From NCBI GenBank assembly GCA_035582835.1, contig JAYKAV010003166.1, positions 1,054,136-1,118,135 on the forward strand: a stretch of DNA of 64,000 nt, written 5' to 3'. Below are positions 10,645 to 22,704 of the stretch, piece after piece (position 1 is the stretch's first letter; the number at the start of each line of letters is the position of its first letter). The stretch is from Phoebastria nigripes. Taxonomy: Eukaryota > Chordata > Aves > Procellariiformes > Diomedeidae. The notes beneath the pieces were generated by a model. The model worked only from the letters and a program-made list of their open reading frames with translations. It was not told the DNA's origin and made no database searches. Made by a program: the position numbers and the translations under genes.

Positions 10645-13600
10645 TTATCAGTTGTGCTGAATGACTAAGTAAAATTCCTCCCAACTGTTTTCTGAAAGCC
10701 TAGCCTCCTTGGTTCCTTGAAGTCTTGACTCCAGATCAGTAACAGCTACTGTTATCTAGAGGTTTGAGTCCTTCAGGCAGAAAAGAAAACATAGAAATAC
10801 TTTCAATAAGCCTTACAGACACCCTGGATGCTTCACAACAGCAAATACACAGTGGGAACACTAGACAGCTCTCTGGCTACTGGTAATCACAAAAATTTTC
10901 CAGCAAGCCCATTAATGCAATTTCAGTTCTATTCCCATCACCCTGATAATAAAAGGACATCCATCTTGATAGCCCTGTAAGAGGCACTGGTAAGATTTAC
11001 TATCCACAGGCAGTCTTCACGTAGAGGGGGATGTTGCTTTTGATGCCATTTTGCCTCTCCTTCTCTATTTCCTGGTATCTCCAGCTTCTAGTTGACAGAA
11101 AAAGAAGATTCAAATACCAAATCTGCCTTGCCTATGCAGGAAAAAACAAGACCTCAGTTTGTCATCGCTCAACAGGCTACTCAGAAAAAGGAAAACAAAA
11201 TCAACACACAACTCTGACTTGGACATGACATCAGGAACAGATTCAAAACAGACCTTGCTAACTATTTACCCTAAGAACAGAAGGCCCAACATTTCCCACC
11301 CCAGAGAGATCTACTGAGATGCTGTCAACTGCAAGCAGATNTCTCATAACATAAGGGATCAAATTTCTCACTTCTGACCTTAAGAAGAAACCAAACTAAA
11401 CAAAAAAAAAAAAAACCCAAAAACCCACAAACTTCATTTCAATGCCCCACAACATGTAAACAGTTGCAAAGCAAGTGTGAGGTATCAAAGAGTCAACCAC
11501 CCCCTAGAGAAGGTGGGGACCCAGTGCCACACTGCCTGTTAATACATCAGGTGACGGCGGCACTGTCAGTCACGGCTTCAACACACACATCTCTGTAGTT
11601 TGATACAGTTTCATATCAATTCTTAAATTCTGGAGTTCTAATATAGAAGCTCTATTTCATTACACGAAAATGCACTCGATGTTTATGTCGGAGTGTTTCT
11701 TCAGCCCATAAAGGACATATTTGTTACAGAAAGTCTTGAGAGCAGAATAAAAATAAAGGCATGCACTGCCATAGTGCTGTGGATATGCGAGGAAGAACGT
11801 TCTCTTCTGCCTCAGATGGCAAAGGAGGAGAATCTGGCCAAGAGGCAAAGTGATGATGAACAGCAACCTCTGATGCCTCCAAGACCTGATCTTCTCATTG
11901 ATTCCTGAGGGGGTTGGGGTTTTTTGCTTGTTTTCAAACGGTCCTCCTCTTTGGCTTACATTGCTACTCTTCCTCAAAATTAAATGCAAAAGTCTAAGAA
12001 AAGNCCAGGAAATGTGTTGCTTTAATATATTCTGCCACAAATCCCTAACAACCGCTCAAATGTTAACTAAGTAGATACTTCATACTATCACTTTCTCACA
12101 AAGAAAATAGCTGAAGTCTTACCAGTGGCCAAGTCTGCTATTTTGGAGACTTTTCAGATGCTAAGGACATCAATTACTAACAGAAAAGCAACATTAATAA
12201 CTCACAGTTCATAGAGAACTGAAGTCATGTGAGTGTTCAAAGAGCTTATATACAAAAAGATAGTCTGCAACATCAAATACAATGCTGAAAGAGCCATATG
12301 ATTTATTAACATACTTTCAGAATTACTAAAAATAAGTCTTAAAGCCTATTCCAAATGGAGGGTGAAGAAAGAACTATTACAGATGACCAAAAGGAGAAAA
12401 TTATATTTTGGCTCAACATTTTGGTCAATGAGGATAATCATGGATTTTTACTTACTTATTTTTAAGAAAAAGTTAAAGGAAGAATATTAACCAACAATTT
12501 TACAGAAGTTAAAATCAGCTTCAGAAACTATAATCTGAACAGTGCTGCCAACTTTTAGAGGAAAAACGATACTTGAGGGAGGACTTTAATGATGAAATAT
12601 TTTTGTTGTTTTTTTTTTTTTCCTAAATTGCTTAAGGATACATGGTATCCTTGACATTAATAATGTCAAAATACTTTGAAGAAAGAGAAAAGGCTTTGGC
12701 AACTTAGAGAAAAAGTTTCACAGACAACATAATTAACAGTAACATTAAATAAAGATCAAAAGTTCAAAACACATTATATGTAAACTAAGCAGAAAACAAT
12801 GCTCAGTCTTAATTTTAATAATAGTTCTGCGAAAGCAACGTCAATATATTGATCACTATGAAATACTTCTAACTACTAACAAGCACTAGGAAAGACTAAG
12901 GGAAAAAAAAAACCCTAATCATATCANGAACAAAAAGCAGCTCAATTCCACATGCTGGTTTCTGCGTTCTACAAAACTTCAAAACCACTGTGTTACTGTT
13001 GAGCTGAGATGATCCCATCTTTGCTATGAAATTCCAAAATCATTTCCAAATTTTTTGCTAAACACNCTCTTAGGCTATAAGGCTGCCAGACTGCAGTGAA
13101 TCTGATGTGCTCTGAATACGAAACACCTAGGATGTGCTCTAACAGAGATGCCACTGAAAAACACTGCAATAAAATGGTGAGTTGACTACAAAGTCATACC
13201 AGAGTAGTAACTTTCCCCCTGGACAGAGGGGAACTCATCAACGTGACAATCCAATCATTATTCCCACTCACCCCCTGTCCCAAGCCCTCCTCGTCCACAA
13301 CCTCAACTCCCAACGGATCTATCCGAACTAAGCCCTCCCTTCCCGTGAGTCACGAAGGAATGATCCCCTTCCCTGGCATGACTCACTCACATCTCAATGA
13401 CCCACCCACACTCCCGAGTCTACTCCTGGTGCAGCGAAGAGAACAAGGGACTGCTCCATGGCAACGAAGCACAAAAATTACAGAGAGGGCACAGTCTGGA
13501 AATGTGAAATATTTGCCTTAGTGGCTGCCATCGGCTCTACTTTCCACAGCCTTTGGATGCAGTCAGACAGCTGACAAATACACATGAAAAACNTATATAA

Positions 13601-14221
13601 GGCAAGTTGTAAAAGGAACAAAATATGCCAACTCCATTCCTGGTACTCTGTGTTCATGTGAGGATGTGTGAACATGAGAGTGGAACGGAACACATTCTCA
13701 TGCTCACATCCCTTCTGCCCAACACAAGAAAACATCAGAGCTTTCTTCAGGCGTAAGATATGGATATTGCACCTTGGAAATAACATAAAACAGCTTATTT
13801 GGGAGCAGAGCCATGATATTACCTACTCTTGAAAGCAAACTCATCCTCTTTCTTAGTGCTATTATTCATACCCCCAGAGAAGTAAAATGCCACAGAGCCT
13901 GTTTTCAGTACACTTCAGTATAAAAGTCTCAACTATATGGCAAACAATATTCCCATTTCCATTTAATCTGGATTATTCTGTTTTCTTAGAGACATGTACT
14001 GCTCTAAAGCAAAACAAAGCCCATGGGCAGAGAAAAGGCTGGATAGTACACACACTCAGTAGATGCTTTTGCTGCATCCAGACAATTTAATCCTGGACTG
14101 CATGGCAAACAACTCACCATCCATCCACAGAGGAAGGGGGACGGAGAAGGCAGGAAGGTCAGTACATACAACCCCACTCCAACTGCAAAGAGCAGAAGCT
14201 CCAGCAGTTCTACGAACTTAC

Positions 14222-14405
14222 CATTCTGGGTAAGTTTTGTTGAACAAACTAGAGTAGAAATCTGGAAAGAGTCTTTGCTGATGGTGCAGCTTCCGAGGTT
14301 CTGCATGCTCTTCCCTGTTGCAGAGTGTCCCTTTTCCTCCAATTCTATTTTAGTGGATGGCAGACTTAAATACGTTGAGGCATCCTCCAGCTTCTTTGCT
14401 TCTGC
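14222..14405 (-). CDS. DOCK1: DOCK1 exon 18: end of DHR-1
   Basis: A 184 bp exon, the longest here, encoding AEAKKLEDASTYLSLPSTK through STLVCSTKLTQN, about residues 556-616. It completes the DHR-1 fold and enters the connector to the armadillo-like region. The acceptor is TGTAG and the donor is AATG followed by GTAAGT (phase 1). Confidence 0.97.
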
Positions 14406-14880
14406 CTACAGTAGTGTTTTAAATACAATATGAAACAATTTTAAAATATCTAGTAAAAAGCCTTGGTAATAATAAAATTTTAGTATTTACACTGGATTTT
14501 CTTAGGTTTGCTCCAGAAATGGAGCTATCCAATGGGTCTTTAGCAACAGTAATTTAACACTAACCTGTCTACAGATTAGAGCAAAGATGTGCTATTTAAA
14601 GGGCTAGAGAAGTAACTTTTCCCAGTCATGAAAACACACATAAAACTCGATAACAAGCACCTTAAAAATTAAAACATGCCCAGTAAAACATACTCCAGGT
14701 TTAACAATCAATCTGCCAAATATGCAAATTGCACAGTACTTACTATTTAGTTGCTTGATCTAACAGAATAGTCTATAACATATTTTCCTGTGCAATTCTG
14801 TAACAATAATTCACTAAAAGTCAGCAGTACTCACACTGAGCTAGTTACTATGGAAAGATTAAAGTATCTCAGAACACTAC
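14406..14880 (-). other. DOCK1: DOCK1 intron 17
   Basis: A 475 bp AT-rich intron with a weak donor (GTAGTG). Nothing else was recognised. Confidence 0.88.
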
Positions 14881-14984
14881 CTTGTAAACTATAAGGTCAT
14901 GTTCTCCATCTCTCAAAGTTGTTCCATCATATCTCATGAGCTTCACAAATGCTAAGGCAAATATTTTCTCAGATTTATCTTTGG
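14881..14984 (-). CDS. DOCK1: DOCK1 exon 17: DHR-1 domain
   Basis: A 104 bp exon encoding [19 protein letters not shown] through [10 protein letters not shown], about residues 522-555. The KDKSEK loop and the FALAFVKLM strand are typical of DOCK-A DHR-1 domains. The acceptor is TAACAG and the donor is AAG followed by GTAGTG, a weak donor context. Confidence 0.96.
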
Positions 14985-16718
14985 CTGTTACAAAACAAAC
15001 AAGCAAACAAAAAAGCATAATTAAGTATTTGATACTAGTACAGACAGCCCACCTAATCTCAAAAACATGGATAACCTATAAATGAATGACAATAGTAAAG
15101 ATTCTCAGTTGGAGAAAAGGTACAAGAAATGGGGAGAGTCTTCTAAATGCAAGATAGAACCAAAAATATGAGAAATAAATGATTAAGAATCTGACCACGG
15201 CAACAGTAACTAGGTACTTAATATTTCTATAATCTGTGTGTTCATTTAGGAAGCTGAATTAAGGCAACTTTTTAAAAACAAAACAATTTGATGCATTTAT
15301 AACGTTCAGGTTTTTCAGAGTTAGAAGAATGGCAGTGCTTGGTACCTAGAATAATGATTTCAAGACCAGCACTGAGGATCTCATCAGGGGTCTATCATTT
15401 ATAGGGGGAATATTAGAACCAAAACAGAAATTGGATACAGATGAAGTGCCTAAGCTTCTGAAAGCTGACCCACTCTACAACTAATATGAACTAGAAAACG
15501 CATTCAGTTTGCTCTCATTGTTCAAAATCTATTATCAAAAGTTAAATAAAAACAAAGCAATGGGGCAAGTAGAAATCACAAAGTTAGTTAAGAAGTAAAA
15601 CCAGAAGGAAAGCGCAATCAACTTGAGATAGCCCAAGCAGCCTGTGAGAAAGCCCTGCAGCCCTAAGGCACAGCCTCTAATTAATATTTAAAACCATGGC
15701 CAACTTAAATTTTTGAGTCATCATAAAAATATTTCTCACTAGTAATTTGTAGTGCACAATCATAATTTTGACACTAATGACACTAATTTTCTGCACATTG
15801 TTTTCATTAGCAAGTATCATTCTCTAAACTAAGTAAATCTTTTATTAATGATCAATTTGCAAAATATACAGCTTCAATTAAATAATCACTATGAGGTAAT
15901 GTACTACACATTACACAGGTAAGTATACATGAAGAGTATTACACATCTTAAAATGCATCCAGTGGACACCACCCGATTAATGCTTTTGTCTACGCCTTTA
16001 TTCTCCAGCAAAAAAGTTTTGCTGCAGATTTTGGAAGGCTTGCCTATCAAGCAAGACAGCCCCTGTAATCACTATATGGAATGAGCATTATCACAACCAA
16101 GGCAAATCCCCTAACTTTGCTACAAAACAACTGTTGACAAATGGAAGATGTCTAGCTGTCTCGATCTGATCCTCAACAGCTCAAAGCATCTCAGCTGCCA
16201 GCAACGTTACAGGAAAGCTGAGGAAAACCACAAGCTCTCAAACATCTTTTAGACCAAAATTACTTCAAAACAACCACAAGTCAGTCTGAGAACCAGAAGC
16301 AGAAACCAAGTTTCTTAATAGCTAAGTCTTCCATTACTGATGCTAAGCCCACTGTAAACTCTTTCATGTTGCCATTTCACACGTGGGGTTGTTAAATATC
16401 TTTACAACTCCCTACCCACCTACCTCTAAGGTATACAATACCACAACCCTTTTAGTTGCTAACTGAAAGCTTTATTCACTAGCCCTTTTATTTGACTTGG
16501 AGAAATAACCGGGCAGGAAAGGAAAAACTTGATGTCGATAGTAAGGGAAAGGGAAAAAGCAGCTGAGACACTAACATAAAATAAGCAGGCAAAAAACTTA
16601 TCCCCACACTAAAAGCAATTACAATAGTCAATTACAGATTAGGAACGTTATGCCTGTTTCAGCAGATTTTGGCACCAGACACCGACAAGAACCATAATGA
16701 AAAGGCTGAATTACTCAC
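14985..16718 (-). other. DOCK1: DOCK1 intron 16
   Basis: A 1,734 bp AT-rich intron with no recognisable repeat or RNA gene. Confidence 0.87.
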
Positions 16719-16791
16719 AGTCCTGTGATGATCTATGACGGAACGTGAACCTTAAATGACTGCGGTTCACATCTTCAATGGGGATTGCGAC
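16719..16791 (-). CDS. DOCK1: DOCK1 exon 16: DHR-1 domain
   Basis: A 73 bp exon encoding VAIPIEDVNRSHLRFTFRHR SSQD, about residues 497-520, with T starting the next Ser codon. HLRFTFRHRSS is the basic core strand shared by DOCK DHR-1 domains. The acceptor GTGAAG follows a clear pyrimidine tract, and the donor is GACT followed by GTGAGT. Confidence 0.95.
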
Positions 16792-17955
16792 CTTCACGTA
16801 TTGGGAAAGAGGACGGAGAAAGAAAACAGTCAGTACAGTATCTTCAAACATCATCAACCACTACCAAATCTCATCTAGACATCTTTCAACAATATGCTTG
16901 GCTCTTTCAAAAAGATTAACGTTAAGTACCAGCTTCATTTTGCCATAGACGACCTTGACAGGTCATAGATGCCCCAGGAAAATCACCAATTCTTGCACCA
17001 AGAAAGAGAGAAGGAACGAAGCAAGCCTTCTAAGTTACCTGACAAGACCTGCAACTTCAGATGTTGGGCTGTAACCTCAAAGCCTCCCCTACCACTCCCC
17101 CCAGCTCAGGAATGAGCCCCTCTTGAGTCTGACTGGTAGAGGTGAACTTGATTATCAACAGCAGCAAAGCAAAAATTCTTAACATACCCGCTACCTATGC
17201 AACACTTGTACTAGTATATACTACTAGTGCATCTCTGATCCACATTTAAACAATGTGCAGAGATGTAACCAATGCTCTCCTCCCCCAGAATTTTTGCTAG
17301 AGCTGTCATATTTTCTTAATCACACCCACATTCAAGCTCTGTGCTGTACACTGCNTCCCAACACCATGTCTAGGTTTCTGCCGTTCCCTAGCAGGCACTT
17401 TCTGTCTACAGATGCAACAAAAGCACCTTTGGACTTAAAACAATGGTGTGGGGAGTAGCTTTAAGTCCCTTCTCAGTACACATATACTGCTCCCACTCAC
17501 TACAGCTAGACAATATATTCTATAAAGCTAACATCAGCCTCCTCTGTAATATTAAAACTTGGCTAAAATGTTATTACCCAAGCAAATTCAGCAAGCTTAA
17601 AGCACAATCAGCCAGATCCCAAAACGCTGATGAGTTCAACACTATGGCAATTATGTTTTAACCTTAATATCCTGCTTCTCTAGGTCAGCTTCGTGGAAAT
17701 AGAGTAAATCATTCCTAAACAGATGTTGGAGTGCCCCTGTAACAGTCGTCTTGACCAAAAGGATGAAATAAAATGCATTATGCAATAAAAGTCAAATCTA
17801 TTTTCCAGCTTTTCTCTGAAAGCCTTCCTTGGTTGAGCTATTACTTTTGTCCTGCTAAACACAATCACAAGCATTGAATTTCCCTAGTTTTGTTTCTCAA
17901 GGCTTTCCACTGAAACCTATGTTAATTGCATATTAACCCACACACAAGAAGTTAC
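16792..17955 (-). other. DOCK1: DOCK1 intron 15
   Basis: A 1,164 bp intron with a short near-palindrome at 17210-17228 (7 bp arms). Nothing else was recognised. Confidence 0.87.
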
Positions 17956-18054
17956 CTTTACAGTCTCAAACCAGCGAGGCTGCTTTACTTGGTAATATAT
18001 TACTGACTTGTACTCCGAGATGGCTTCATCACCAGCGCCAGGAAAAATAACACT
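17956..18054 (-). CDS. DOCK1: DOCK1 exon 15: DHR-1 domain
   Basis: A 99 bp symmetric exon (phase 0 to 0) encoding [20 protein letters not shown] to QPRWFETVK, about residues 464-496. [12 protein letters not shown] is a conserved beta-strand pair of the DHR-1 core. The acceptor is TTTCAAG and the donor is AAG followed by GTAACT. Confidence 0.96.
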
Positions 18055-18376
18055 CTTGAAAACACAAACAAAACGAAAAAATGTTTATGTCTATCTTAAA
18101 CTCAAACTCCACTTTTTCATTCAAATAAACAAAAAAAAAAAATATAGTGAAGTAGGTCAAAATAAGACAGAATGGCTCATGCTCAGAGCTCCTCATGAAG
18201 TTAGTATCAAAGTGCATGCACTGGTATGACAAATGTATTCAGTTATGACAAAGTAGAAAATTTTGTTGTAAATAAAAATAGGGACTTAAGTTGACAAATA
18301 CAGAGAAAGATGTTGAAAAGGCTTAAACAGATCTGTATCAAAATCAAAAAAACCCAGACGTTAAATACTTTAATAC
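18055..18376 (-). other. DOCK1: DOCK1 intron 14
   Basis: At 322 bp this is the shortest intron here, lying inside the DHR-1 coding region. Its donor (GTATTA) is weak. Nothing else was recognised. Confidence 0.88.
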
Positions 18377-18501
18377 CTCTAATCTTTTGCCATCTTCATC
18401 ATAAACAGATACTGTAACTTCTACATTCTTCGCTGTTGTTTTACTGCCTTTGTCAAAATCTCCCTGAACCAATGTTACATAGATGTCATTACGAACATCA
18501 C
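18377..18501 (-). CDS. DOCK1: DOCK1 exon 14: start of DHR-1 (C2-like) domain
   Basis: A 125 bp exon encoding [19 protein letters not shown] through [11 protein letters not shown], about residues 423-463. It opens the DHR-1 domain, a C2-like fold that binds PtdIns(3,4,5)P3 and brings DOCK1 to the leading edge (family knowledge). The Lys residues in the DFDKGSK loop lie in the part of the fold linked to phosphoinositide binding. The acceptor is TTTTAG. The donor is GAG followed by GTATTA, one of the weaker donors of the gene. Confidence 0.96.
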
Positions 18502-19946
18502 CTAAAAGAAAAAGCAAAGCACAAAGTTCTTAGCAATTTTCACAGTATACCTATTGATTTGTGAAACCAATGATACATAGAAACGACGAGCAAAACATTT
18601 TAGTAACAGCAATCATATATATACATGGCAAAACATTCAAAAGCCACGGTATCGTGAACATTCAAAACTAGTAGTACTGAAAACAGCTGTTTAGCTAAAA
18701 TTGTGCCAAGACTTCTAAAGTCTGAACTATCAACTCATACTGCAGCAAGCTGAATCTAATAAACAAACAACAACAACAACAAAATCACACATTATTTCAT
18801 TATTTCTGGACTGAAAGAATACCACATCATCATTAAGAGTACATACCATATCACTCAAAAAACACCTCAGATTAAAAAAAAAAAAAAAATTAACACCACT
18901 TCTCTCATTATTAATTTGAAAGGATGAATTTCAACACAGTCATTAATTTATCCCATACACAGATATTTTGCAATTCAAAAATATTTAAACAGCCTACAGA
19001 GGTCTGTTTAACCTGTTACATCAGGAAATGGTTTGATGTTTTTGCTGGCTTGGGGGTTGCAGGGGCGGGTTTTATTTAGCTTTATGTCTTAAAATGGTCT
19101 TCAACTACACCCCAATTCAACTGAAATTTTGAAAATTAATTGTGGAAACAGGGGTTTTCCAATAATTTCATGAGGCAGATGGTTTATGTGTCAACACACG
19201 ATCACAACAAGCAGAGGTGCTGAGGCACTTACACCATACTGGATATATAGTAAAACAACTGACAAAAGCACAGTCAGCAACCACAGGGAGAGCTGGAACT
19301 GGGATGTTTTTTGAAAATATCTAATGGATCCTCCAGAGCCCATCAATCTGAAAAGGACAGTGCAGGATTTTTTCTGTAGTCTGTTGCTTATGGCAATTTT
19401 TATTTTGAGAAGCACCACGGGTTTGGTTTTTTTTTTTTTGTAAACACCAGAATTGAACATCCATGGAATGTATGTATTTAAAAAAAAGACAATATGGCCT
19501 TCTTTCAAATACATTATCCGAATCTAGTACAAACCCTAAGAGACTTGCATATCTCTAAATCAAGCCCGTTCCTCTGAAAGATCTTTCTGGTTTGGATTCA
19601 TCACAGGATATAAGTTTCACATACGCCCTTGCTAGGGAAAGAATATGAAGCATCTACTTTGTATACATTTTTCTTCACTGGAGAAAGAGGAGAATTTCCA
19701 CTGTCACCATGGTATCACGTCTTTTTTGGGGGGTTGTTAGTTTTATTTATTTGTGCAGCACGTGGCAGATATTAGCAAAGTATTTTACGTTTATTTTAAA
19801 TGAGACAAAATCCTTTGATGATCCATTATTTCTAATATATACCATACCTCAAATTCATTGTTTTTTTCCCCAAAGCTTCCATACATACAGATATTTAAAG
19901 AAGGTTAAAATATAACAAAGCAGCATTAATTCACACAATGGCTTAC
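18502..19946 (-). other. DOCK1: DOCK1 intron 13
   Basis: A 1,445 bp AT-rich intron with an A16 run at 18874-18889 and a T run near 19430. Nothing else was recognised. Confidence 0.88.
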
Positions 19947-20072
19947 CAGGCATAATAATCTCAGGAAACCCCATTTTCCGAGCAACGGCTGTTGACCTAT
20001 CCACTAAGTGTGGAAACTCCTTCCTAATCTGATGAATATCTCCTGGAAGAAGTTTCAAAGTCACCCACAAAC
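19947..20072 (-). CDS. DOCK1: DOCK1 exon 13: lead-in to DHR-1
   Basis: A 126 bp exon encoding [19 protein letters not shown] through [10 protein letters not shown], about residues 381-421, ending just before the DHR-1 domain. The acceptor is CAACAG and the donor is CCTG followed by GTAAGC. It runs from phase 1 to phase 1 and is a multiple of three, so skipping would keep the frame. Confidence 0.97.
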
Positions 20073-21691
20073 CTGTTGTGTAAAAACCACAATTATTAAA
20101 CTGGTGTTTTCTTCTAGTTACTAAAGATTCCTTCTTACACATTCTAAAATGTAAGAACATACCTTAATGTAACTGCTCTTCATTTACAAGAAATACACTT
20201 TACAAAGTATTTTAAAACATGCAAAAAAACCCCACTGCTTCAAGCAGAAACATGAGTACAGCACACATAAGTATGTCTGATTATATCAGACTTTCTGGAA
20301 AACTGTATAAAATCCTCACCTGGAAGCTGACTGGCTAATAAAAAACCTGAGAAACTGGAAATCCGTGCAAGACAAGGATTTGGGCCTTTGAATTGTGCAC
20401 TTTGCAGCAATACCATCTAGAAGGCGTCTTGGTAGGGAGGACTTAGGCAGATGTTCAAAAGCAGATGCATACAGCTTCCCATACACAGGCTTACTAAAGC
20501 CAAAAATTTCAATCACAGTCTAAAAACTTCAATAGAACAGGTCTCCATTCAGAAGAAAAACAGGTTAGCAGCACCNTAGAACACAAATGGGAAGGAGGAA
20601 ACCCTTGGTTATCAGATGGACCCACTGAAGCCTGGGTTGTGAAAATGGGAAGCAAGCCTACTGTGCCCTTGGCACGAAGCCAGAGTGACCCCAGAAGAAT
20701 CCCTCCTCCTCGCAGAACTTTGAGAACAAGACTTCTCTCATCACTTAAATCTTCCACAAAGGGTCTCGTGGAAATACNGTTATTAAGCCATTAGCAGAAC
20801 TGCCTCAAGCTTTCATCTCTCCTTTGAACTCTCACAAGTTCTTTCTAATGAAATGTTTATCTTCCACAAGAAGAAAGAGAAGTGGCAACGTTGATTTGAA
20901 TGGAAAAACTTAAGTATTACAACTAACCAATATCAAGATGCCAATAAAGAGAGCACCAACAGCAGATATGTACCCTGAATTGATTCATCACCACCACCCC
21001 CATAAGTTGTTTTTACTGCATTGAGCACAAAGAAGTCTACAGCATCAGCTTTACACAGTTGACATTTNTCTCTTCAGTAGGAGAAGGCGCCACTAAAAAG
21101 CTGCTGCTTGCCAACTAACATCAGGCACACTTGTTATAGGAAAAAAGAAAGATACCAAAGAAGTCTTACACACTTGGTAAAGTGACTGGCAATCAAGTTT
21201 AAGCACGAAATAATTACAGCAGCAATTTGCAGAAGAAAATCCCAAAATTAAAATCTATGAAAAATAGCCAAAAAATATTCATCTATAAAACAAATTGTGG
21301 GTTATCCTGTTACACACACAATTAACTATGCATGCATTTTGTATACATTTGGCAGCTAGCTTTCTTTTCTATTAAAATCTCTTATAAAAGGCTATATGCT
21401 GACTTGTTGCCAGAGATGGTTCTAACAGCTGCTATTTCATTAAACGGTAACTGTACCTACACTGACTGGCTAAGCAACAACTCTTAATCCTTTTCTGTTT
21501 GCTTGGGCGCCTTTCTTAGGGAAAGAATCTGAAATGAATCAAAGNAGCTCAAATGTTTCCTACTTTCCGATACACATTGGCCACAGGTGAAAACAGGGAG
21601 GAAAACCAGATCTAAGTTTTCCTCTTTAGCTAATGGATAATTTTAAAAGTTTATTTAGATTTTATTTGCTCTTAATTAATTAAAAAGCAGC

Positions 21692-21709
21692 AAAAAAAAA
21701 AAAAAAAAA
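21692..21709 (+). repeat. A18 homopolymer
   Basis: Eighteen A in intron 12. Confidence 0.95.
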
Positions 21710-21940
21710 TTTTCCTTGGGTCTTTTGTTCAGGTACCCCCTACAAGCAATACAGATATATACATACATAGTATCAGGTGGAAACTCCACATTAGCCTGCC
21801 TAATAGTATACTAATCCAGACTCACCCACCCCCNCCCTCACCCCCAAAAAAACCTGAGGCTAGTAGAGTAATAACTGAGCCATNACACAGTTCACTTTTT
21901 AACTGGTAGACACATCATGAAGTGTTGTATTTAAAACATA

Positions 21941-22000
21941 AGAAAAAAAAAACCACCACCACCCCCCCCACACACACACACAAAAAAACACCCCAAAACC
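21941..22000 (+). repeat. AC-rich low-complexity tract
   Basis: An A run, CCA repeats, a C run, about six CA units and further A/C runs in succession. It is a simple, probably length-variable tract in intron 12. Confidence 0.9.
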
Positions 22001-22624
22001 CCAGACTTTGGAAGCAAACTCAGTTTCACGTCAGCAGAGCGTACGCCGAGTTGTGAACAGTGACACGAGCAGCCCGTAGGACAAGGTATCAGCGGGGTTG
22101 CCTTGCTTTGGCTCCGTCCTTACCACCTCCGAGCTCAGGCGGGTACGGTGCTGGTGGGAGAAATGCCCTGGTCTTCTTGAGAGGGAGCCAAATGCTGCAA
22201 GCGCAGCTGCGAAGCAGAAAAATAAGGCGAAGGAAGGGAAGGCAGNGAATATACCTTCCTTCAACATGAGGAGGCCAAAGTCTGCAGCTCAAGGGCATGA
22301 GAGCCGACTCCCTGAGTCATCGTTTCCAGTACAGAAATATAAAGATGTCCAAGCGATGGACAATGCAGAGAAAGGACAGACAACCTGTAGAGTTAATGCT
22401 GGGGAGGGGAAGGTGCGGGGCAGGGGGGGAATAGCAGAAAGAGCCCTGAAGGATGGGGAAGAGGGGGAACAAACCGTGCAAGCACATTTTCTGTTACCAA
22501 ACAGCACTGAACAAGTGAAGGTAATATTATGCACCCTTGATTCCAAAATTAAAATAATCACATGTTGCAAATCAAGCAATGAGCAGTTTTAGGTACCTCG
22601 GTGTATATAAAGAACAGTACATAC

Positions 22625-22704
22625 CCTGACCCTTGTGGTTAACTTCTTTAGCAGCAATCACTTTGTTTATAACAGTCTGAAGGAAATCATTCTCCCCTGC
22701 CACC
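22625..22704 (-). CDS. DOCK1: DOCK1 exon 12: region before DHR-1
   Basis: An 80 bp exon encoding VAGENDFLQTVINKVIAAKE to VNHKGQ, about residues 354-379, with split Pro and Gly codons at its ends. The acceptor is CACCCAG and the donor is CAGG followed by GTATGT. A CpG cluster and a G-quadruplex-like tract lie within 600 bp on the downstream (lower-coordinate) side. Confidence 0.96.

Larger units (their letters stand above)
8144..14221 (-). other. DOCK1: DOCK1 intron 18
   Basis: A 6,078 bp intron, the largest fully contained here, separating the DHR-1 exons from the armadillo-like exons. It holds T24 at 9556-9579, a T25/A11 tract at 10609-10644 and a short near-palindrome at 12651-12669. No nested gene was recognised. 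Confidence 0.88.
20073..22624 (-). other. DOCK1: DOCK1 intron 12
   Basis: A 2,552 bp intron. It holds an A18 run (21692-21709), an AC-rich simple repeat (21941-22000), a roughly 200 bp CpG cluster (22028-22230) and a second G-quadruplex-like tract (22401-22429). These sit within 1 kb of each other and just downstream of exon 12. Confidence 0.88.

Noticed and set aside
22098..22592. 164-codon plus-strand frame over the CpG cluster
   Set aside because: It does not start with a clear ATG, contains an N codon and low-complexity G-rich sequence, and resembles no protein. GC-rich DNA gives long chance frames.
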